Source: Siccibacter colletis (GTDB lineage Bacteria; Pseudomonadota; Gammaproteobacteria; Enterobacterales; Enterobacteriaceae). From it: a stretch of 64,000 nt of DNA. The DNA lies in the NCBI RefSeq assembly GCF_000696575.1, contig NZ_JMSQ01000006.1, positions 62,001-126,000 on the forward strand, written 5' to 3'. Both the position numbers and the translations under genes were made by a program. Below the pieces are notes generated by a model that saw only the letters and a program-made list of their open reading frames with translations, searched no databases and was not told the origin of the DNA. Of the stretch, positions 28,916-38,231 are shown piece after piece (position 1 is the first letter of the stretch; each line of letters begins with the position of its first letter).

Positions 28916-30205
28916 ATGACGCGCCGTGCTATCGGTGTCAGCGAGCGTCCACCGCTGCTGCAAACCATCCCGCTCAGTTTGCAGCACCTGTTCGCCATGT
29001 TTGGTGCCACCGTTCTGGTGCCGATCCTGTTTCACATTAACCCGGCCACCGTGCTGCTGTTCAACGGCGTCGGGACGCTGCTCTATCTCTTCATCTGTAA
29101 AGGCAAAATCCCGGCCTATCTGGGGTCAAGCTTTGCATTCATCTCGCCGGTGTTGCTTCTGCTGCCGCTGGGATACGAAGTGGCGCTGGGCGGCTTTATC
29201 ATGTGCGGCTTCCTGTTCTGCCTGGTATCGCTGATCGTTAAAAAGGCTGGCACCGGCTGGCTGGACGTAATGTTCCCGCCTGCAGCGATGGGCGCTATCG
29301 TTGCGGTGATCGGGCTTGAGCTGGCGGGCGTCGCCGCCGGTATGGCCGGGCTGCTGCCGGCAGAGGGCGCGGCGGCGGACAGTAAAACCATCATTATTTC
29401 GCTGGTGACGCTGGCGGTGACGGTGTTCGGTTCGGTGCTGTTCCGTGGCTTCCTCGCCATTATCCCGATCCTTATTGGCGTGCTGGCGGGCTACGCGCTG
29501 TCGTTTGCGATGGGCGTGGTGGACTTCACGCCGGTTGCCGAAGCGCACTGGTTCGCACTGCCCACCTTCTACACCCCGCGCTTTGAGTGGTTCGCTATCT
29601 TCACTATTCTGCCGGCGGCGCTGGTGGTGATCGCTGAACACGTCGGTCACCTGGTGGTGACGGCGAACATCGTGAAAAAAGATTTGATCCGCGACCCTGG
29701 CCTGCACCGCTCTATGTTTGCCAACGGCCTGTCGACCATGTTCTCCGGCTTCTTCGGCTCCACGCCGAACACCACCTACGGGGAAAACATTGGCGTGATG
29801 GCTATTACCCGCGTCTACAGCACCTGGGTGATCGGCGGCGCGGCAATTATCGCCATCCTGCTCTCCTGCGTCGGGAAACTGGCGGCGGCAATCCAGATCA
29901 TCCCTGTACCGGTGATGGGCGGCGTATCGCTGCTGCTGTACGGCGTGATCGGTGCATCCGGTATTCGTGTGCTGATTGAATCCAAAGTGGACTACAGTAA
30001 AGCGCAGAACCTGATCCTCACCTCGGTGATCCTGATCATCGGCGTCAGCGGTGCGAAGGTACATATCGGCGCAGCCGAGCTGAAAGGCATGGCGCTCGCC
30101 ACCATCGTCGGTGTTGGCCTGAGCCTGATCTTCAAACTTATCAGCGTCCTGCGTCCGGAAGAAGTGGTGCTGGATGCGCCGGATGAGGAAGGGAAATCGC
30201 ATTGA
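28916..30205 (+). CDS. uraA: Uracil:proton symporter
   Basis: A 429-residue inner-membrane protein of the NCS2 family with about fourteen hydrophobic segments. Conserved signatures include LFAMFGATVLVPILF, the substrate-site ALVVIAEHVGHL (Glu and His) and GSTPNTTYGENIG. It imports uracil with protons, feeding Upp. The ATG has a GAGGA site 74 bases after the terminator. Confidence 0.98.
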   Translation: MTRRAIGVSERPPLLQTIPLSLQHLFAMFGATVLVPILFHINPATVLLFNGVGTLLYLFICKGKIPAYLGSSFAFISPVLLLLPLGYEVALGGFIMCGFLFCLVSLIVKKAGTGWLDVMFPPAAMGAIVAVIGLELAGVAAGMAGLLPAEGAAADSKTIIISLVTLAVTVFGSVLFRGFLAIIPILIGVLAGYALSFAMGVVDFTPVAEAHWFALPTFYTPRFEWFAIFTILPAALVVIAEHVGHLVVTANIVKKDLIRDPGLHRSMFANGLSTMFSGFFGSTPNTTYGENIGVMAITRVYSTWVIGGAAIIAILLSCVGKLAAAIQIIPVPVMGGVSLLLYGVIGASGIRVLIESKVDYSKAQNLILTSVILIIGVSGAKVHIGAAELKGMALATIVGVGLSLIFKLISVLRPEEVVLDAPDEEGKSH

Positions 30206-30212
30206 TCGGTAA

Positions 30213-30238
30213 AACCGGGTAAGGATCCTTGCCCGGTT
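30213..30238 (+). other. Near-palindromic hairpin after uraA
   Basis: AACCGGGTAAGG pairs with CCTTGCCCGGTT around a central ATC-type core, with one G-U or mismatch. No T-run follows. It may mark the uraA mRNA end or sit in the hda leader. Confidence 0.4.
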
Positions 30239-30266
30239 CAACAGCGAAGCGAAACTGTGTTACACT
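30237..30266 (+). promoter_or_regulatory. Probable hda promoter
   Basis: TTCAAC, an 18-base spacer and TACACT with an upstream TGTG place a transcript start near 30273, just before the hda coding region. This also argues against longer N-terminal starts. Confidence 0.35.
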
Positions 30267-30301
30267 CGCCGCGTATTTTTGTAAGCCCGTTTGAGGTACG
30301 T

Positions 30302-31003
30302 CTGAACACACCGGCTCAGCTCTCGTTGCCACTCTTTCTACCCGATGATGAAACCTTCGACAGTTTCTGGCCGGGTGATAATCCCTCTTTACTTGCCGCG
30401 CTGCAGAACGTGCTGCGTCAGGATCACAGCGGTTATATCTACTTCTGGTCGCGGGAAGGGGGCGGGCGCAGTCATCTGCTGCATGCCGCCTGCGCCGAAC
30501 TCTCTCAGCGCGGTGAAGCGGTGGGCTATGTGCCGCTGGATAAGCGCACCTGGTTTGTGCCGGAAGTGCTGGAAGGGATGGAGCATCTGTCGCTGGTGTG
30601 TATCGATAACATCGAATGCATCGCCGGGGACGCCCCCTGGGAAATGGCGATTTTCGATCTCTACAATCGGATCCTGGAATCCGGCCAGACGCGCCTGCTG
30701 ATCACCGGCGATCGTCCACCGCGCCAGCTTAATCTTCAGCTTCCCGATCTCGCCTCGCGCCTTGACTGGGGGCAAATCTACAAGCTGCAGCCGCTCACCG
30801 ATGAAGAAAAACTGCAGGCGCTCCAGCTGCGCGCCCGGTTACGCGGCTTCGAACTGCCCGAAGACGTGGGTCGTTTTCTGCTCAAGCGCCTCGACCGTGA
30901 GATGCGCACCCTGTTTATGACGCTCGATCAGCTCGATCGCGCCTCCATCACCGCCAAGCGCAAACTCACCATTCCGTTCGTCAAAGAGATCCTCGGGCTG
31001 TAA
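30302..31003 (+). CDS. hda: DnaA regulatory inactivator Hda
   Basis: A 233-residue AAA+ protein similar to DnaA domain III. The clamp-binding motif QLSLPLF lies at the N-terminus, the Walker A equivalent is degenerate ([13 protein letters not shown]), and Walker B is [10 protein letters not shown]. Hda bound to the sliding clamp stimulates ATP hydrolysis on DnaA and so prevents re-initiation. The start is taken at CTG 30302 (reads [11 protein letters not shown]), six bases after a GAGG site. E. coli Hda is reported to start at the equivalent CTG. A GTG 45 bases upstream overlaps the promoter and is unlikely. Confidence 0.93.
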   Translation: MNTPAQLSLPLFLPDDETFDSFWPGDNPSLLAALQNVLRQDHSGYIYFWSREGGGRSHLLHAACAELSQRGEAVGYVPLDKRTWFVPEVLEGMEHLSLVCIDNIECIAGDAPWEMAIFDLYNRILESGQTRLLITGDRPPRQLNLQLPDLASRLDWGQIYKLQPLTDEEKLQALQLRARLRGFELPEDVGRFLLKRLDREMRTLFMTLDQLDRASITAKRKLTIPFVKEILGL

Positions 31004-31010
31004 ATAATAA

Positions 31011-31029
31011 CGCCCTCGCAGGGAGGGCG
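31011..31029. terminator. Hairpin between hda and yfgD
   Basis: CGCCCTC / GAGGGCG with a 5-base loop between converging genes. The reverse strand continues with a T-rich stretch, so it may end the yfgD transcript. Confidence 0.45.
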
Positions 31030-31033
31030 CTGG

Positions 31034-31390
31034 TTACAGGATCTCAAGCACCTGCTCGGGCGGACGTCCGAGTCGCGCCTTATCTCCTGCCACGACAATC
31101 GGGCGTTCAATCAGTTTCGGGTTTTCTGTCATGACAGCGATCAGATCCGTTTCGCTCAGGGATGCATCCGCCAGGTTGAGGGTTTTATACAGCTCTTCTT
31201 TAGTGCGCATCAGTTCACGCGCGCTGGCGAAACCGAGCTTGTGCAGCAACCCCTTCAGCGTCGCCGCATCCGGCGGCGTCTCCAGATAAAGCACCACCTG
31301 CGGCTCCACGCCTTTGTCTTTCAGCAGGGCGAGCGTCTCACGGCTTTTTGAGCAGCGCGGGTTGTGATAGAGGGTAATCGTCTCTGACAT
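31034..31390 (-). CDS. yfgD: ArsC-family thioredoxin-fold protein YfgD
   Basis: A 118-residue protein of the arsenate reductase (ArsC) family. The NPRCSKSRETL motif supplies the reactive Cys13, and RPIVV near residue 95 the conserved arginine. It resembles E. coli YfgD. Arsenate reductase activity is possible but there is no ars operon here, and the true substrate is unknown. It starts 9 bases after bepA ends and is likely cotranscribed with it. Confidence 0.92.
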   Translation of the reverse strand: MSETITLYHNPRCSKSRETLALLKDKGVEPQVVLYLETPPDAATLKGLLHKLGFASARELMRTKEELYKTLNLADASLSETDLIAVMTENPKLIERPIVVAGDKARLGRPPEQVLEIL

Positions 31391-31399
31391 GGTTATTCC

Positions 31400-32863
31400 T
31401 TACATCTTTTCATAGGGCTTGAAGCGCTGCTGCAGCTGGCGCAGCTGGTCAATGCGCGCATCGTAGCGCGCCTGTTGCAGGCTGCCGGTTTTAACCTGGC
31501 TGCTGGCGCTGCTGAGCAGGGAGATTGCCTGGTCGAGACGACCCGTCAAAGACAGCACTTCGGCGCGGGCGGCCAACTCCTGATCGCGGCTGTTAAGCGC
31601 TGCCTGCGCCTGCGCCAGCAGATCCCAGCCGTTGGTGTCTTCTTTATTTGCAAACGTATAGCGGTTAAGGATCTTCACCGCCTCGGCCGGCTGGCTGTTT
31701 TCCAGATACGCATTGGCGAGGTTGAGCTGCAGCACCGGATTATTGCGCAGGTCCGGCGCATTTTTCAGACGGTTGATGGCGTCGCTGGCCCGGTTAAGGC
31801 CAAGGTCGATGTCGGTCGCGAGGTCAAGATACCAGGCGTTGGCCGGGCTGGCGCTCAGCAGCGGCTGCAGTAGCGTTTTCGCTTCGGCGAAGTTTTTTGC
31901 TTCCATTGCCTGCAGCGCGCGCCCGTAACGGGCGGCGTTCTGCTCGCGCACGTTGCCTTTTGCCAGCACATCCAGCAGATCGCTGGTGAGCTGATTACGG
32001 CCCGACTTATACATGCCGAGGGCGCGCACCTTCGCCATATAGAAGTCTTCTGAGGATTGCGCGACAACGGAACGCATCTGGTTGGCGCGGTTGCGGGCGT
32101 CCGAGAGGCGGCTTTCCGGCAGGGGGTGAGTCAGCAGGATCTCCGGCGGACGGCTGGAGTAGCGCGCCTGATCGAGCAGCTTTTCCAGGAACGTCGGCAT
32201 CGCCTGTGGATCGAAGCCCGAGCGCTGCAGCACCTGAATGCCGATGCGATCCGCTTCCTGTTCGTTTTGCTGGGTGAAGCTGATCATGCCCTGCTGGGTG
32301 CCGGCCAGTGTACCGGTGAGGGCTGCCATCCCTGCCTGCGGGCTGGCCATCGCCAGCAGAATCGAGCCGAGCGCGCCGACCCAGGTCAGGGGCGCACTGC
32401 GTTTTTGATCTTCCATTGCGCGCGCCAGGTGACGCTGGGTGACGTGGGAGATTTCGTGCGCCATCACCGAGGCGAGCTGGCTTTCATTGTCGGCATAGCG
32501 AAACAGCGCCGAGTGCAGCACCACATTGCCACCGAAGAAGGCGAAGGCGTTTATTTCGTCATTATTGATGAGCGAGAAGTGGAACGGCGTGCGCACCGAG
32601 TTTGCATGGCTTACCAGCCGCATCCCCAGCTTGTTGACGTACTGCACCAGCAGCGGATCGTTGATTAACGGCGCACTACCGCGCAGCTGGCGCATGTAGT
32701 AGTCACCCATCTGCAGTTCCTGTCCGATGGAGAGCGTGCTGCCCGCTGAGGTGCCCATGTCAGGCAGGTCGTCGGTGGTATCGGCCCAGGCGGGCGCCAC
32801 CTGGGCGGCCATCAGGGTCGTAATGAGGGTCGCAACCAGCGTTTTTCTCAACTGCCTGAACAT
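31400..32863 (-). CDS. bepA: Periplasmic chaperone / metalloprotease BepA
   Basis: A 487-residue protein with a signal peptide (cleavage after the AWA near residue 27). The M48 zinc-protease motif HEISH is at about residues 136-140 in [14 protein letters not shown], and a C-terminal TPR domain covers about residues 310-487. BepA (YfgC) promotes maturation of LptD and degrades misassembled outer-membrane proteins, working with the Bam complex. It is divergent from perM, across 231 bases with no other gene. Confidence 0.97.
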   Translation of the reverse strand: MFRQLRKTLVATLITTLMAAQVAPAWADTTDDLPDMGTSAGSTLSIGQELQMGDYYMRQLRGSAPLINDPLLVQYVNKLGMRLVSHANSVRTPFHFSLINNDEINAFAFFGGNVVLHSALFRYADNESQLASVMAHEISHVTQRHLARAMEDQKRSAPLTWVGALGSILLAMASPQAGMAALTGTLAGTQQGMISFTQQNEQEADRIGIQVLQRSGFDPQAMPTFLEKLLDQARYSSRPPEILLTHPLPESRLSDARNRANQMRSVVAQSSEDFYMAKVRALGMYKSGRNQLTSDLLDVLAKGNVREQNAARYGRALQAMEAKNFAEAKTLLQPLLSASPANAWYLDLATDIDLGLNRASDAINRLKNAPDLRNNPVLQLNLANAYLENSQPAEAVKILNRYTFANKEDTNGWDLLAQAQAALNSRDQELAARAEVLSLTGRLDQAISLLSSASSQVKTGSLQQARYDARIDQLRQLQQRFKPYEKM

Positions 32864-33094
32864 AACCTCTATCCTGTATCAATCAAATCAACATTTTGAC
32901 CGGGCCGGCGCGGTTTCGTTCCGCATAATACCGGGCGCTCTCGGAGTGTAGCGGGTCAGCGACGATTTATAAAAACGATATTTACCGGGCCTGCTCTTTT
33001 CTGAACGCGGCTCGAAAAAGCGAAGTCTTTTCTGTCACATTTCGCTACAATTCCAGCCCTGTTTTGCCTTCCATCACCTTGTCAGGGACGGGTT

Positions 33095-34159
33095 ATGCTC
33101 GAAATGTTAATGCAGTGGTATCGTCGCAGGTTCAGCGATCCTGAAGCGATAGCGCTGCTGGTTATTCTGGTTGCCGGATTTTGTATCCTCTTTTTCCTGC
33201 ATGGCCTGCTGGCACCGCTGCTGGTAGCAATTGTCCTCGCGTATTTACTTGAGTGGCCGACCGCGCGGCTGGAACGTCTCGGCTGCTCGCGGACGTTGGC
33301 CGCCTCGCTGGTACTGATCCTGTTCGTTGGCATTCTGCTGATGTTGCTGCTGGTCGTGGCCCCGGTCGCCTGGCAGCAGGGCATCTATCTGATCCGCGAC
33401 ATGCCAGGCATGCTCAATAAGCTCTCCGATTTCGCCGCCACCCTGCCGAAACGCTATCCGGCGTTGATGGATGCCGGCATCATTGATGCGATGGCGGAGA
33501 ATATGCGCACCCGCATGATGGGGCTGGGCGACTCGGTGGTGAAATATTCCCTGGCATCGCTGGTCGGTCTGCTGACGCTGGCGATTTACCTGATCCTCGT
33601 GCCGCTGATGGTGTTCTTCCTGGTGAAGGACAAAGAGCAGATGCTGAGCGCCGTGCGCCGCGTTCTGCCGCGCAACCGCGGGCTGGCCGGGCAGGTGTGG
33701 GTCGAGATGAACCAGCAAATCACCAACTACATACGCGGCAAGGTGCTGGAGATGGTGGTGGTGGGCGTCGCCACCTGGATTGGTTTTGTGCTGTTCGGCC
33801 TGAACTACTCGCTGCTGCTGGCGGTACTGGTGGGCATTTCAGTACTCATCCCTTACATCGGCGCCTTTGTGGTGACTATTCCGGTCGTGGGCGTGGCGCT
33901 GTTCCAGTTCGGGCTCGGCCCGGAGTTCTGGAGCTGCATGGCGGTTTACCTGATTATCCAGGCGCTGGACGGAAACCTGCTGGTGCCGGTGCTGTTCTCC
34001 GAAGCGGTGAACCTGCATCCGCTGGTGATCATTCTCTCGGTAGTGATTTTCGGTGGGCTGTGGGGGTTCTGGGGCGTGTTCTTCGCGATCCCGCTGGCGA
34101 CGCTGGTGAAAGCGGTGGTGCACGCCTGGCCCGACGGGCTGTCGATAGAAGAGCGCTAA
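33095..34159 (+). CDS. perM: AI-2E transporter family permease PerM
   Basis: A 354-residue inner-membrane protein with about seven or eight hydrophobic helices and the family's QALDGNLLVPVLFSEAVNLHP motif near the C-terminus. It matches E. coli PerM (YfgO). The family includes exporters proposed for autoinducer-2 or ions; the transported substrate of PerM is not known. In K-12 the hyf hydrogenase-4 operon lies between perM and bcp; here only a 50-base terminator region separates them. Confidence 0.95.
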   Translation: MLEMLMQWYRRRFSDPEAIALLVILVAGFCILFFLHGLLAPLLVAIVLAYLLEWPTARLERLGCSRTLAASLVLILFVGILLMLLLVVAPVAWQQGIYLIRDMPGMLNKLSDFAATLPKRYPALMDAGIIDAMAENMRTRMMGLGDSVVKYSLASLVGLLTLAIYLILVPLMVFFLVKDKEQMLSAVRRVLPRNRGLAGQVWVEMNQQITNYIRGKVLEMVVVGVATWIGFVLFGLNYSLLLAVLVGISVLIPYIGAFVVTIPVVGVALFQFGLGPEFWSCMAVYLIIQALDGNLLVPVLFSEAVNLHPLVIILSVVIFGGLWGFWGVFFAIPLATLVKAVVHAWPDGLSIEER

Positions 34160-34162
34160 AAG

Positions 34163-34188
34163 AAAAGCCGACGTCAGTCGGCTTTTTT
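34163..34188. terminator. Bidirectional terminator between perM and bcp
   Basis: AAAAGCCGAC / GTCGGCTTTTTT stem with a 4-base loop between converging genes. Confidence 0.85.
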
Positions 34189-34209
34189 GTCTTTGTCACA
34201 GCGCAAAAC

Positions 34210-34680
34210 TCAGGCGTTCGCTTTCACCCAGTCCAGCACGATATCGTGGTGGTTGCTGGTTTTGAAATTATCGAACACATGCTCCACCACGCCGTCAGGA
34301 CCAATCAGGAAGCTGATGCGGTGGATGCCGTCATAGGTTTTGCCCATAAAGGACTTTTCGCCCCAGACGCCAAACTGCTGGCAGACGTTATGGTCTTCAT
34401 CGGAGAGCAGCGTGAAGTTGAGCAGCTCTTTTTCGGCGAAGCGCGAGAGCTTTTCCGGCTTATCGGTGCTGATACCCAGCACTTCGACACCGGCTTTTTT
34501 CAAATCGTCCATGTTATCGCGCAGGCCGCACGCCTGAACGGTGCAACCTGGGGTCATGGCCTTGGGATAGAAATAAACCAGAACGCGCTGTCCCTGGAAG
34601 TCGGCCAAATTTACTTGTTCACCATCCTGATCGGGCAAGCTAAATTTCGGTGCGATGTCACCGGCTTTCAGTGAATTCAT
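34210..34680 (-). CDS. bcp: Thiol peroxidase Bcp
   Basis: A 156-residue peroxiredoxin. The peroxidatic and resolving cysteines are Cys46 and Cys51 in MTPGCTVQACGLRD, the pair typical of the alpha2 Bcp/PrxQ class. It reduces hydroperoxides using thioredoxin. It lies 26 bases after gcvR on the same strand. Confidence 0.97.
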   Translation of the reverse strand: MNSLKAGDIAPKFSLPDQDGEQVNLADFQGQRVLVYFYPKAMTPGCTVQACGLRDNMDDLKKAGVEVLGISTDKPEKLSRFAEKELLNFTLLSDEDHNVCQQFGVWGEKSFMGKTYDGIHRISFLIGPDGVVEHVFDNFKTSNHHDIVLDWVKANA

Positions 34681-34706
34681 TACTCCTCTCCATCCTGTTC
34701 GTCGTG

Positions 34707-35252
34707 CTACGGGTAGTTCACTACGCTAATAGTGCCTTGCGCGTTGAGTTCTGTACATAGTGCTTTGAACGCCTGCTCGATTATTGATGCGTCGGACGAG
34801 GCCGGGCTGTGAGCGGTGATTTGAATAAAAAGCTGCGGCGGCGTGTCCGCTTTTGCCGGCTGGGTGCGCGACACCAGTTCGGCGATGTTCATGCCGTGAG
34901 CGTCAAACAATGCGGTGAAACGCTCAATCAAATGCGGCGAGTCGGGCACTTCTACCTGCACCCAGACGGTTTCCGGCATCATGGCGCGAGCCTGGCCGGT
35001 GGTACGCTTCATCACGATGAGCAACTCCAGCTCGGCGCCTTTCAGCGGCAGGGTGGATTCGATCATGGTGATCGCGTTCCAGCTTCCCGACAGCAACATG
35101 ATGAAGGTGAACTCCTCACCCAGCATCGCCAGCCGACTATCCTCAATATTACAACCGCAGCTGCTCACGTGACGCGTGATGGTATTAACGATTCCTGGGC
35201 GGTCAGCGCCCAGTGCGGTAATGACAAGAAAATGCTGAGCTGATGCAGTCAA
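34707..35252 (-). CDS. gcvR: Glycine cleavage system regulator GcvR
   Basis: A 181-residue protein with two ACT-like domains (about residues 5-80 and 90-170) and the LGADRPGIVNTITRHVSSCGCNIEDSRLA start of GcvR. GcvR binds GcvA and represses gcvTHP when glycine is low. The TTG at 35252 (reads LTASAQHFLVITALG) fits the family N-terminus and has a GGAAG site; an ATG 45 bases upstream would give a 196-residue form. The C-terminus stops at VVNYP and lacks the short polar tail I recall for the K-12 protein. Confidence 0.9.
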   Translation of the reverse strand: MTASAQHFLVITALGADRPGIVNTITRHVSSCGCNIEDSRLAMLGEEFTFIMLLSGSWNAITMIESTLPLKGAELELLIVMKRTTGQARAMMPETVWVQVEVPDSPHLIERFTALFDAHGMNIAELVSRTQPAKADTPPQLFIQITAHSPASSDASIIEQAFKALCTELNAQGTISVVNYP

Positions 35253-35399
35253 ACCTGAACTTCCTGTGATTCGGTGAGGTAATCCTAAGGAAAGCATAAA
35301 AAAATCATCGGTACAACAGCCCCGGCGTTGCCTCGTCGCTTGCTTTTACCGGGGCACCAAACGTACCATTGGGATTATTGTCTGCACAGAGGATGGCCC

Positions 35400-36278
35400 A
35401 TGTTCACGGGAAGTATTGTCGCGCTTATCACACCGATGGATGACAAAGGTAATGTCTGCCGGTCAAGCCTGAAAAAGCTGGTTGAGTATCATATTGCCAA
35501 CGGGACGTCGGCGATTGTTTCGGTAGGGACCACGGGTGAATCGGCGACGCTCAGCCACGACGAGCATGGCGATGTGGTAATGATGACGCTGGAACTGGCT
35601 GACGGACGTATTCCTGTCATCGCCGGCACCGGCGCGAATGCCACCTCTGAGGCCATTAGCCTGACGCAGCGCTTCAACGACAGCGGTATTGCCGGCTGCC
35701 TGACCGTCACGCCGTACTATAATCGTCCTACTCAGGAAGGCCTGTTCCAGCACTTCAAAGCCATCGCGGAACACACCGATCTGCCGCAGATTCTGTATAA
35801 TGTGCCGTCCCGTACCGGGTGCGATATGCTGCCGGAGACCGTTGGCCGCCTGGCGAAAGTAAAAAATATTGTCGGTATTAAAGAAGCCACCGGGAACTTA
35901 ACCCGCGTTCATCAGATCAAAGAGCTGGTCGAAGACGACTTCGTGCTGCTCAGCGGTGATGACGCCAGCGCGCTGGACTTCATGCAGCTCGGCGGTCATG
36001 GGGTGATTTCCGTCACTACCAACGTCGCCGCGCGTGATATGGCGGACATGTGCCGTCTGGCTGCCGCAGGGCAGTTCAACGAGGCACGCATCATCAATCA
36101 GCGCCTGATGCCGCTTCACCATAAATTGTTTGTCGAACCCAATCCGATCCCGGCGAAATGGGCCTGTAAGGAGTTGGGACTTGTGGCGACCGACACGCTG
36201 CGTCTGCCAATGACACCGATCACCGACGCAGGTCGTGACGCGGTTGCCAGTGCGCTTAAGTTTGCCGGTTTGCTGTAA
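35400..36278 (+). CDS. dapA: 4-hydroxy-tetrahydrodipicolinate synthase
   Basis: A 292-residue TIM-barrel enzyme, the same length as in E. coli. The Schiff-base lysine is in GIKEATGNL (Lys161), and the pyruvate-binding GTTGESATL and YNVPSRTG motifs are present. It condenses pyruvate with aspartate semialdehyde, the first step to lysine and meso-diaminopimelate. The ATG at 35400 has an AGAGG site. A GCCCCGG / CCGGGGC pair at 35319-35355 lies in the leader. bamC follows by 16 bases. Confidence 0.98.
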   Translation: MFTGSIVALITPMDDKGNVCRSSLKKLVEYHIANGTSAIVSVGTTGESATLSHDEHGDVVMMTLELADGRIPVIAGTGANATSEAISLTQRFNDSGIAGCLTVTPYYNRPTQEGLFQHFKAIAEHTDLPQILYNVPSRTGCDMLPETVGRLAKVKNIVGIKEATGNLTRVHQIKELVEDDFVLLSGDDASALDFMQLGGHGVISVTTNVAARDMADMCRLAAAGQFNEARIINQRLMPLHHKLFVEPNPIPAKWACKELGLVATDTLRLPMTPITDAGRDAVASALKFAGLL

Positions 36279-36294
36279 AGTTTAGGGAGATTTG

Positions 36295-37329
36295 ATGGCT
36301 TATTCAGTTCAGAAGTCGCGTGTAGCAAAGGTCGCTAGCGTTTCATTAATTATGTTGCTGGCTGCCTGCAGTTCCGATTCACGCTACAAGCGTCAGGTCA
36401 GCGGAGACGAGTCCTATCTGGATGCGCAGCCGCTGGCGGAGCTTCATGCACCCGCCGGGATGATCCTGCCGGTCGAAAACGGTAACTACAACATTCCAGT
36501 GACCAACGGCAGCGGCGCTGTCGGCAAGGCGCTGGATATTCGTCCGCCTGCACAGCCGCTGGCGCTGGTGACCGGCGCACGCACCCAGTTTACCGGTGAT
36601 ACCGCCACGCTGCTGGTTGAAAGCGGCCGTTCTGGCTCGCTGTGGCCGCAGGTTGTCTCCGTATTGCAGGGGCAGAATTATGCCATCGACAAACGTGACG
36701 ACGCCGCGCAGACCCTGACCACCGACTGGGTGCAGTGGAACCGTGCCGACGAAGACGAACAGTATCGTGGCCGCTACCAGGTTTCCGTGAAGCCGCAGGG
36801 CTATCAGCAGGCAATCGTGGTTAAGCTGTTGAATCTTGAGCAGTCCGGCAAGCCGGTTGCGGATGCCGCTTCCCTGCAGCGCTACAGCGCGCAGATGCTG
36901 AACGTTATCGCTGCGGATCTGGATAAAACCCAGGCTGCCGCTCAGGCCGCGCAGGAAAACCGTTCCGCTTCCGACCTTGATGTTCAGAGCGGTGCCGATG
37001 ATGTCGGCCTGCCGGTGCTGATCGTCCGTGGTCCGTTCAATGTTGTCTGGAGCCGTCTGCCCGCAGCGCTTGAGAAAGTCGGCATGAAAGTGACCGATAC
37101 GACCCGCTCACAGGGTAACATCGCCGTAACCTACAAGCCGCTGTCCGACAGCGACTGGCAGGAGCTGGGCGCGCGCGATCCGGAGCTGCCGGCGGGCGAC
37201 TACAAGCTTCAGGTTGGCGACCTCGATAACCGCAGCAGCCTGCAGTTCATCGACCCGAAAGGCCATACCCTTACGCAGTCGCAGAACGACGCGCTGGTTG
37301 CCGCTTTCCAGGCCGCATTCAGCAAGTAA
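36295..37329 (+). CDS. bamC: Outer-membrane assembly lipoprotein BamC
   Basis: A 344-residue lipoprotein equal in length to E. coli BamC (NlpB). The signal peptide ends in the lipobox LLAAC with lipidated Cys25. An unstructured N-terminal segment ([18 protein letters not shown]) that contacts BamD is followed by two helix-grip domains. It is part of the Bam complex. It sits directly downstream of dapA with an AGGGAG site, and a terminator follows. Confidence 0.98.
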   Translation: MAYSVQKSRVAKVASVSLIMLLAACSSDSRYKRQVSGDESYLDAQPLAELHAPAGMILPVENGNYNIPVTNGSGAVGKALDIRPPAQPLALVTGARTQFTGDTATLLVESGRSGSLWPQVVSVLQGQNYAIDKRDDAAQTLTTDWVQWNRADEDEQYRGRYQVSVKPQGYQQAIVVKLLNLEQSGKPVADAASLQRYSAQMLNVIAADLDKTQAAAQAAQENRSASDLDVQSGADDVGLPVLIVRGPFNVVWSRLPAALEKVGMKVTDTTRSQGNIAVTYKPLSDSDWQELGARDPELPAGDYKLQVGDLDNRSSLQFIDPKGHTLTQSQNDALVAAFQAAFSK

Positions 37330-37335
37330 TACCTC

Positions 37336-37361
37336 AGGCCGGACGCGTCCGGCCTTTTTTT
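37336..37361 (+). terminator. Terminator after bamC
   Basis: AGGCCGGAC / GTCCGGCCT stem with a 2-base loop and seven Ts. Confidence 0.9.
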
Positions 37362-37370
37362 ATCCTGTCT

Positions 37371-37386
37371 ACGCAAACGTGTGCGT
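37371..37386. promoter_or_regulatory. PurR operator of purC
   Basis: ACGCAAACGTGTGCGT matches the PurR consensus at all but one fixed position and lies 72 bases before the purC ATG, directly after the bamC terminator. Confidence 0.85.
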
Positions 37387-37457
37387 AGGCACGTAAGCAG
37401 CATTTACGCATTAATTATCAGGCCGCGCAGCGGTCACCACACCTGGAGTAATTGAAG

Positions 37458-38171
37458 ATGCAAAAGCAAGCTGAGTTGTATCGTGGCAAAGCGAAAACCG
37501 TATACAGCACGGAAAACCCGGATCTGTTGGTGCTCGAATTCCGCAATGATACGTCAGCAGGAGACGGTGCGCGCATTGAGCAGTTCGACCGTAAAGGGAT
37601 GGTGAACAACAAGTTTAACCACTTCATCATGACGAAACTGCAGGAAGCGGGCATTCCGACCCAGCTTGAAGCGCTGCTGTCCGACACCGAATCGCTGGTG
37701 AAGAAGCTGGAGATGGTGCCGGTGGAGTGCGTGATCCGCAACCGCGCCGCCGGGTCGCTGGTGAAGCGTCTGGGTACCGAAGAGGGGATTGAGCTCAGCC
37801 CGCCGCTGTTCGATATGTTCCTGAAGAATGACGAGCTGCACGACCCGATGGTGAACGAGTCCTACTGCGAAACCTTCGGCTGGGTGAGCAAAGAGAATCT
37901 GGCGCGCATGAAGGAACTGACCTATCGCGCGAACGAGGTGCTGTTTAAGCTGTTCGACGACGCCGGGCTGATTCTGGTGGACTTCAAACTGGAGTTCGGC
38001 CTGTTCAAAGGTGAAGTGGTGCTGGGCGATGAGTTTTCCCCGGACGGCGCACGCCTGTGGGACAAACAGACCATGGATAAAATGGACAAAGACCGTTTCC
38101 GTCAGAGCCTCGGCGGCCTGATTGAAGCCTACGAGGAAGTGGCGCGTCGTCTGGGCGTAAATCTCGACTGA
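37458..38171 (+). CDS. purC: SAICAR synthetase
   Basis: A 237-residue enzyme equal in length to E. coli PurC. It has [11 protein letters not shown] (ATP loop), [11 protein letters not shown] and the VDFKLEFG and [13 protein letters not shown] motifs. It joins CAIR and aspartate to SAICAR using ATP. The ATG at 37458 is chosen over the in-frame TTG six bases upstream, on spacing from the GGAG site. PurR control is indicated upstream. Confidence 0.98.
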   Translation: MQKQAELYRGKAKTVYSTENPDLLVLEFRNDTSAGDGARIEQFDRKGMVNNKFNHFIMTKLQEAGIPTQLEALLSDTESLVKKLEMVPVECVIRNRAAGSLVKRLGTEEGIELSPPLFDMFLKNDELHDPMVNESYCETFGWVSKENLARMKELTYRANEVLFKLFDDAGLILVDFKLEFGLFKGEVVLGDEFSPDGARLWDKQTMDKMDKDRFRQSLGGLIEAYEEVARRLGVNLD

Positions 38172-38192
38172 TAATTCACTTTGCCGTATCTG

Positions 38193-38226
38193 AGCCGGGG
38201 CGGACTTTCCGCACCCGGCTTTTTTT
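38193..38226 (+). terminator. Terminator after purC
   Basis: AGCCGGG / CCCGGCT outer stem with an inner GCGGA / TCCGC pair, followed by TTTTTTT. It also faces the converging reductase gene. Confidence 0.85.
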
Positions 38227-38231
38227 CGCCT

